From assembly GCA_001564135.1 (NCBI GenBank), contig LKNH01000086.1, forward strand, positions 1-9,565: 9,565 nucleotides of DNA. Direction: 5' to 3'. The stretch comes from Halobacteriaceae archaeon Tc-Br11_E2g27. Lineage in GTDB: Archaea > Halobacteriota > Halobacteria > Halobacteriales > Haloarculaceae. The first letter of the stretch is position 1; every line of letters starts with the position of its first letter. The notes below the pieces were generated by a model that was not told the origin of the DNA, searched no databases, and worked only from the letters and a program-made list of their open reading frames with translations. This document shows, in pieces, positions 6,459 through 9,565 of the stretch. The position numbers and the translations under genes are program-made.

Positions 6459-6477
6459 ATTGTATAAAGAGTACAAT
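6459..6477. repeat. Inverted repeat upstream of the thioredoxin promoter
   Basis: ATTGTA (6459-6464) and TACAAT (6472-6477) are exact reverse complements separated by 7 nt. The repeat ends about 10 nt before the thioredoxin TATA box, so it is a candidate regulator site. The arms are short and AT-rich, so chance occurrence is possible. Confidence 0.35.
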
Positions 6478-6486
6478 ATCGACCAA

Positions 6487-6497
6487 TATATATTATA
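6487..6497 (+). promoter_or_regulatory. TATA box of the thioredoxin gene
   Basis: ATATATTATAC region, centred about 27 nt before the ATG at 6519. It predicts a leaderless mRNA and supports the ATG at 6519 over the GTG one codon earlier. Confidence 0.65.
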
Positions 6498-6518
6498 CTG
6501 GAGCCCAAAGAGAGAGTG

Positions 6519-6935
6519 ATGAGTAATTCAGAAGACGAACGCGAGAAGATTCGCCAGCAGAAAAAAGAGAAATTACTAGAGGGAGAAGAGAGCACCGGAA
6601 GTGGACAGCAGCCTCCTGCAGAACCAATCGAGATTACCGATCAGGGACACTTTAAAGAAGTAATTGATACCTACGATGTGGTCCTTGTCGACTGTTATGC
6701 AGATTGGTGTGGCCCATGCAAGATGATGGACCCTGTTGTCAAACAGTTAGCAAGCACGAGCGACGCGGCAGTGGCGAAACTCGACGTAGATGCAAACCAA
6801 GCACTCGCCGGACAACTCGGTGCGCGCAGCATTCCAACGTTCATCGTATTCGCGGATGGTGAGCCGGTCCAGCGGATGGTTGGTGCACAGGACAAGGGAG
6901 CGCTTGAAAACGTCATCCAGACTGCGAGCGCATAA
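6519..6935 (+). CDS. trxA: Thioredoxin with charged N-terminal extension
   Basis: A dithiol-disulphide oxidoreductase of 138 residues that reduces cytosolic protein disulphides. The active site WCGPCK is at 63-68 (C64 and C67), and the cis-proline loop SIPT is at 104-107 (P106). The thioredoxin fold spans about 36-138. An additional cysteine, C59, lies five residues before the active-site C64. Residues 1-35 are an extension of about 35 residues, a charged helix (EDEREKIRQQKKEKLLEG) followed by a Gly/Ser/Gln/Pro linker; standard thioredoxins of about 105-110 residues lack it. No signal peptide or membrane anchor is present, so it is cytoplasmic. The start at 6519 follows from the TATA spacing. 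The symbol is generic: haloarchaea carry several thioredoxin paralogues and I cannot say which this is. It is likely its own transcription unit. Confidence 0.93.
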   Translation: MSNSEDEREKIRQQKKEKLLEGEESTGSGQQPPAEPIEITDQGHFKEVIDTYDVVLVDCYADWCGPCKMMDPVVKQLASTSDAAVAKLDVDANQALAGQLGARSIPTFIVFADGEPVQRMVGAQDKGALENVIQTASA

Positions 6936-6967
6936 TACAGTTGAAAGCCGTACGGAATGGCACAACT

Positions 6968-6978
6968 GTTAAGCTTTT
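6968..6978 (+). promoter_or_regulatory. Possible TATA-like box of the lipoprotein gene
   Basis: GTTAAGCTTTT, centred about 25 nt before the ATG at 6998. This fits a leaderless start there and argues against the in-frame upstream codon at 6941. A GAGGT lies only 1 nt from the ATG, too close to be a working Shine-Dalgarno. Confidence 0.35.
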
Positions 6979-6997
6979 GGGCGAAATTGTTGAGGTA

Positions 6998-8557
6998 ATG
7001 AGGAGAAGGGCATTACTGGCGGCGTTTGGGGGCACATTGCCTGTCTCGATTGCAGGATGTCTGGGAAATGGGGATGATGATGCTGTAGATGAAGAGCAAG
7101 AAGATGATGAGACGGATGCTACTGAGGAGACCGAACCAGAAGACGAAGACGAGTCCGAGACGGAAGACGATGAGGAAGAAGAGGAAGACGATGGGGAGGA
7201 GGAGGAAGAAGAACAAGAGGAAGAAGACGAACTCGAGATAGAAGAAGAAATTAGTGTAACAGCGGAAGGGTTCGACCCATCACTTGCAATTGTCGAACGA
7301 GGAACGGTCGTTGGTTGGACGACTGAAGAAACTCCCCAGGATGTGGCTTTTTTCCATCAAGATAACGAGAGACAGACCAGAGTGCCGATAGAAACTGAAG
7401 CTGTCGATGAAACAGCTACGGCAGAGGAGCCGGTGACCTTCGAGTTTACTCAAGAAGGTGTGTACGATTTCTACCACGGCGATGCTGAGGAGGATGGTGT
7501 CGTGGGTTCAGTCATCGTCGGTGACGTAGCCGACGTGACCCAACCCGGACTTTCGGTTCCAGCAGCAGAGATTCCGGATGCGGCCAGGGCGGAACTACAG
7601 CGGCTCAACGAGGAAGCCGCCGAATTCCTTGGTATCGAGTTACAGGAACCGCCGAGTGCGGATACTGATATTGAACTATCATCTGCGTTCGACCCACAAT
7701 TAGTACACAAAGAGCCCGGCGGAACTGTCACGTGGACCGCAATAGATGACGAATATGAGGTAGCTTTCTATCACGAGGACGTACCAGTTGTGCTGGAGCC
7801 ACCTGCCGAAGAAGACGATGAAACAAACGGAGACGAGGTTGAACCGGAAACCGAGCCCAGACAACACCGGGTTCCCGAGGGTGTTGAGACGTTCAGCGAC
7901 CGCCTTTCGACAGGAGAAGAAGTGTCCATCGAACTCACTGAACCAGGAGTGTACGACTGGTACTGTCAGACAAACGAATCCGACGGGATGGTCGGCTCAA
8001 TCCTTGTAGGCGATGAACGCGACAATGACCAGCCCGGTCTGCAACCGCCTGACGAGACTATTCCCGATGTGGCAGCAGCTGCGCTTTCAGACCTCAACCA
8101 ACGTACGAGAATTACATTCGTAGTTGCAGAGGTGAATCAAGTCATTACCGCACTTAACCACCAGGAAGATGAATCGATTAGCGTTCTCAACTCCTATATT
8201 GAAAGCGACGAGACCGTATCGTATCTCATCCCAGTGCAGGCAGAGACCCCGGAGGAAGCAACAGCAGAAGCAGAGCGCCTTCGGAGTGTTCGGGACAATC
8301 TAACTGAGGAAATACTAACTGTAGTCCCGCGGGAGGCAAATAGACAGCTCCCGATTCCACCGCTATTCCAGGCTGAAGACATCGAAACACCCAGTGATGC
8401 GCGTGAGGAGGCCGATGAACTTGAGTCGGAGGAGGGTTCTGACGTGTACGGGGAAGCACCGGTACGTCTCCGGGAGGCCGCCGATTTCACGGAGGCGCTA
8501 GAGAACCAACTCACGTCACTGGCAGACCAACTTGAATCCGTTGGGGAAACCAGTTAA
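6998..8557 (+). CDS. Tat-exported lipoprotein with two degenerate cupredoxin-like domains
   Basis: A 519-residue protein predicted to be exported folded by the Tat pathway and lipid-anchored outside the membrane. The N-terminus has twin arginines (MRRRALLAAFGG) and a lipobox I18-A19-G20-C21. Residues 26-84 are an almost pure Asp/Glu linker. Domains 1 (about 85-205) and 2 (about 222-367) align with each other, sharing an ending of the form G-V-Y-D-x-Y, D-G-x-V-G-S, Q-P-G-L and I-P-D-x-A. They resemble halocyanin or plastocyanin-type cupredoxins, but type 1 copper ligands are mostly lost. Domain 2 keeps C323 and M331 but has N326 where histidine is expected, and domain 1 has H160, A163 and V168. 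The first-histidine positions are Q114 and Y253. Domain 2 also carries an acidic insertion (about 268-288). Residues 370-519 are mainly helical and unrecognised. Function is unknown. The start at 6998 is used because it gives a clean Tat signal; an in-frame upstream start at 6941 would not. Confidence 0.88.
   Translation: MRRRALLAAFGGTLPVSIAGCLGNGDDDAVDEEQEDDETDATEETEPEDEDESETEDDEEEEEDDGEEEEEEQEEEDELEIEEEISVTAEGFDPSLAIVERGTVVGWTTEETPQDVAFFHQDNERQTRVPIETEAVDETATAEEPVTFEFTQEGVYDFYHGDAEEDGVVGSVIVGDVADVTQPGLSVPAAEIPDAARAELQRLNEEAAEFLGIELQEPPSADTDIELSSAFDPQLVHKEPGGTVTWTAIDDEYEVAFYHEDVPVVLEPPAEEDDETNGDEVEPETEPRQHRVPEGVETFSDRLSTGEEVSIELTEPGVYDWYCQTNESDGMVGSILVGDERDNDQPGLQPPDETIPDVAAAALSDLNQRTRITFVVAEVNQVITALNHQEDESISVLNSYIESDETVSYLIPVQAETPEEATAEAERLRSVRDNLTEEILTVVPREANRQLPIPPLFQAEDIETPSDAREEADELESEEGSDVYGEAPVRLREAADFTEALENQLTSLADQLESVGETS
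7073..7249 (+). repeat. Purine-rich low-complexity tract encoding a Glu/Asp linker
   Basis: This segment is dominated by GAA, GAG, GAC and GAT codons, so the plus strand is mostly purine. It encodes residues 26-84 of the lipoprotein, nearly all acidic. It probably forms an extended, hydrated spacer between the lipid anchor and the folded domains. Such tracts often differ in length between strains through replication slippage. Confidence 0.85.
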
Positions 8558-8712
8558 TTGCTGAACAGTCTCGAAAACCAGACAGCAGCACCCACCCCCG
8601 CTACGGCAGGGGGTGTCGCCGCGGATGCTGCATAATCCTCAGTACCAGCATCACCATCCACGCCTGGAGCTTGTGGCACGAACAGCGACGAGACATTGGG
8701 TTGTATGGTCAC
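8554..8712 (-). CDS. Small 52-residue protein translationally coupled to the upstream gene
   Basis: This short ORF starts at a GTG whose last two bases are the first two of the preceding gene's TGA stop (a GTGA overlap at 8712-8709). It runs 53 codons to a TAA at 8556-8554. That stop overlaps the TAA of the convergent lipoprotein gene by two bases. The product has a polar N-terminal half with an acidic patch around 19-27, then a hydrophobic stretch at about 34-46 (PPAVAGVGAAVWF), and ends RLFSN. It may be a short membrane or membrane-associated segment. I do not recognise the family. The 4-bp overlap and tight packing at both ends argue for a real gene, but there is no Shine-Dalgarno and no homology evidence, so it could be a chance ORF. 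The hairpin at 8593-8615 lies within it. Confidence 0.5.
   Translation of the reverse strand: MTIQPNVSSLFVPQAPGVDGDAGTEDYAASAATPPAVAGVGAAVWFSRLFSN
8593..8615. terminator. Strong GC hairpin with a UACG loop between convergent genes
   Basis: CACCCCC (8593-8599) pairs with GGGGGTG (8609-8615). Inside, GC (8600-8601) pairs with GC (8606-8607) around TACG, leaving A8608 bulged. In plus-strand RNA the loop is C(UACG)G, a member of the very stable UNCG tetraloop class. It lies 36 nt after the lipoprotein stop, so it may terminate or stabilise that mRNA. No T-run follows, which weakens the terminator reading. The same bases encode part of the small minus-strand ORF. Confidence 0.4.
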
Positions 8713-9488
8713 AGTGACTGGAGTCCACGCGCAGGATATCCAACGACGTAATCAACACCTGATTCGTGTAATGAGTCAACCTGTTGGGCGACGGCATCAG
8801 GTGGACCAGTTAATCCATAGGCTCGACAGGCAGCAAGCAACGTCTGACGGTCTTTTCCGGAGATAGTGCTGTCCATCGAAACGCTGTTTGAAAGTCGCTG
8901 ACGGACCGTATGGCGCCTTCCAGCATACGAGCCGAGAGCATCCAGAATGGTATCCGGGTCACCCGAGAGCACTGTTGGTGCATACACCGCAACCTCGCCA
9001 TCGTATCCTGCTGTCCGAAGCGCACTCACCTCGTTTTTCGTCGCGCTAGAAAGGAGTTCGAACTGTGTACCACCGAGGGCGAGGGCGATTCGTTCAATTC
9101 CTTCCGTCCCAACCCAGGGGTCATTGCTCGATTTAGCACTCGCTTTAAGACGGGGCGTGATTGCACGCTGTTGTTCGGCCTCACTCAGGTAGGCTCCGTT
9201 ACCGGCAACGAGCACGCGCGAAATATCCGCAGGAACCTCCTGAGCTAAGTGGTCATCGCCAAGCGGGTCAAACCCATCAGCGCGGACCGGGATAGCTAAT
9301 CTAACATCGAACGCGTCGGCAAGGTCACGTAGTTCCGCAGGCTCAGGGACGTGTTCGTTGCCCTCGTAGTCGATAGTTATTGTCTCGACAGCAAGGGAAA
9401 AAGCGTGGTCAATGTCAACTTCTGTTGGCTTGAGTGCCACCGCATCGAAGCCGACTGTGGAAAGTAATCCCCCTGAGACAGCAGTCAT
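8709..9488 (-). CDS. Uncharacterised haloarchaeal protein, possibly TIM-barrel-like (DUF7388-type)
   Basis: A 259-residue soluble acidic protein of unknown function. The N-terminus GFDAVALKPTEVDIDHAF and the later RADGFDPLGDDHLA segment are, from memory, characteristic of a conserved haloarchaeal family that I believe is named DUF7388; I could not check this. Alternating strand-helix spacing (AVALKP, TITIDYEG, RLAIPVRADGF, RVLVAGNGAYL) and the ending SGVDYVVGYPARGLQSL suggest an alpha/beta barrel, loosely like flavin/F420 luciferase-family or phosphosugar barrels. No catalytic residues can be assigned. An upstream in-frame TTG at 9542 and GTG at 9527 exist. The ATG at 9488 is chosen because the TATA-like box near 9547-9551 lies downstream of the TTG's usable range, and the 12 or so residues before it are Cys/Arg-rich and unlike the rest. 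It is followed directly by the small overlapping ORF. Confidence 0.8.
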   Translation of the reverse strand: MTAVSGGLLSTVGFDAVALKPTEVDIDHAFSLAVETITIDYEGNEHVPEPAELRDLADAFDVRLAIPVRADGFDPLGDDHLAQEVPADISRVLVAGNGAYLSEAEQQRAITPRLKASAKSSNDPWVGTEGIERIALALGGTQFELLSSATKNEVSALRTAGYDGEVAVYAPTVLSGDPDTILDALGSYAGRRHTVRQRLSNSVSMDSTISGKDRQTLLAACRAYGLTGPPDAVAQQVDSLHESGVDYVVGYPARGLQSL

Positions 9489-9546
9489 GTCTGTGTTACT
9501 GATTCGGGAGAGACAACGGCAAAACACTGTCGTTTCACCCAATTCG

Positions 9547-9551
9547 TTATA
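9547..9551 (-). promoter_or_regulatory. Possible TATA box of the 8709-9488 gene
   Basis: TATAA on the minus strand. It predicts transcription starting near 9523, hence a leader of roughly 35 nt before the ATG at 9488. This rules out the TTG at 9542. The upstream context is cut off by the window end. Confidence 0.35.
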
Positions 9552-9565
9552 CCGGAAAATCCGCG

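Noticed and set aside
7013..7216. Minus-strand frame with a very hydrophobic product that looks like a membrane protein
   Set aside because: It is the complement of the Glu/Asp linker: GAA/GAG codons read backwards as Phe/Leu. The composition is an artefact.
1..9565. Mobile element, CRISPR, defence or toxin-antitoxin system
   Set aside because: No transposase, integrase, direct-repeat array, nuclease or toxin-like gene was seen; the genes are mostly housekeeping or conserved haloarchaeal types.

Overview
This window reads as the chromosome of a haloarchaeon (class Halobacteria). The proteins are acidic, as expected for a salt-in cytoplasm. Archaeal hallmark genes are present: a two-subunit 2-oxoacid:ferredoxin oxidoreductase and A-type ATP synthase subunit D. 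Most starts have a TATA-like box about 25-30 nt upstream, giving leaderless or near-leaderless mRNAs, with almost no Shine-Dalgarno sites. A few hand-counted lines give GC in the low to mid 50s percent, lower than most haloarchaea. I cannot name the species.

Layout. 57-842 (-) is a metallo-beta-lactamase-fold hydrolase with a C-terminal winged helix, and 997-1272 (-) is a small winged-helix regulator. 1467-2177 (+) is a class I methyltransferase starting at a leaderless GTG. It runs convergently into 2198-2833 (-), a ferredoxin-NADP-reductase-type FAD oxidoreductase. That gene is divergent from korA-korB (3020-5640, +), the central-metabolism 2-oxoglutarate:ferredoxin oxidoreductase, whose TATA box lies inside a perfect 17-bp palindrome. 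Next come atpD (5711-6394), a thioredoxin with a charged N-terminal extension (6519-6935), and a Tat-exported lipoprotein (6998-8557) with a very acidic linker, two tandem degenerate cupredoxin-like domains and a helical C-terminus. On the other strand, 9488-8709 encodes an uncharacterised haloarchaeal protein. A 52-residue ORF (8712-8554, -) starts on its stop codon through a GTGA overlap and ends by overlapping the lipoprotein stop.

How they work together. KorAB converts 2-oxoglutarate and CoA to succinyl-CoA and reduces ferredoxin. The divergent flavin reductase is a plausible electron-transfer partner, but only by position. atpD is a rotor-stalk subunit with no other atp gene beside it. 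The thioredoxin and lipoprotein have their own promoter-like boxes, so the right half looks like single-gene units rather than one operon.

The window is densely coded. The largest gaps are 1273-1466 and 2834-3019, both under 200 nt and both holding promoters. I saw no tRNA, rRNA, CRISPR array, insertion sequence or defence gene. The least ordinary content is the degenerate double-cupredoxin lipoprotein, the coupled 52-residue ORF, and the palindromic promoters of korAB and atpD.
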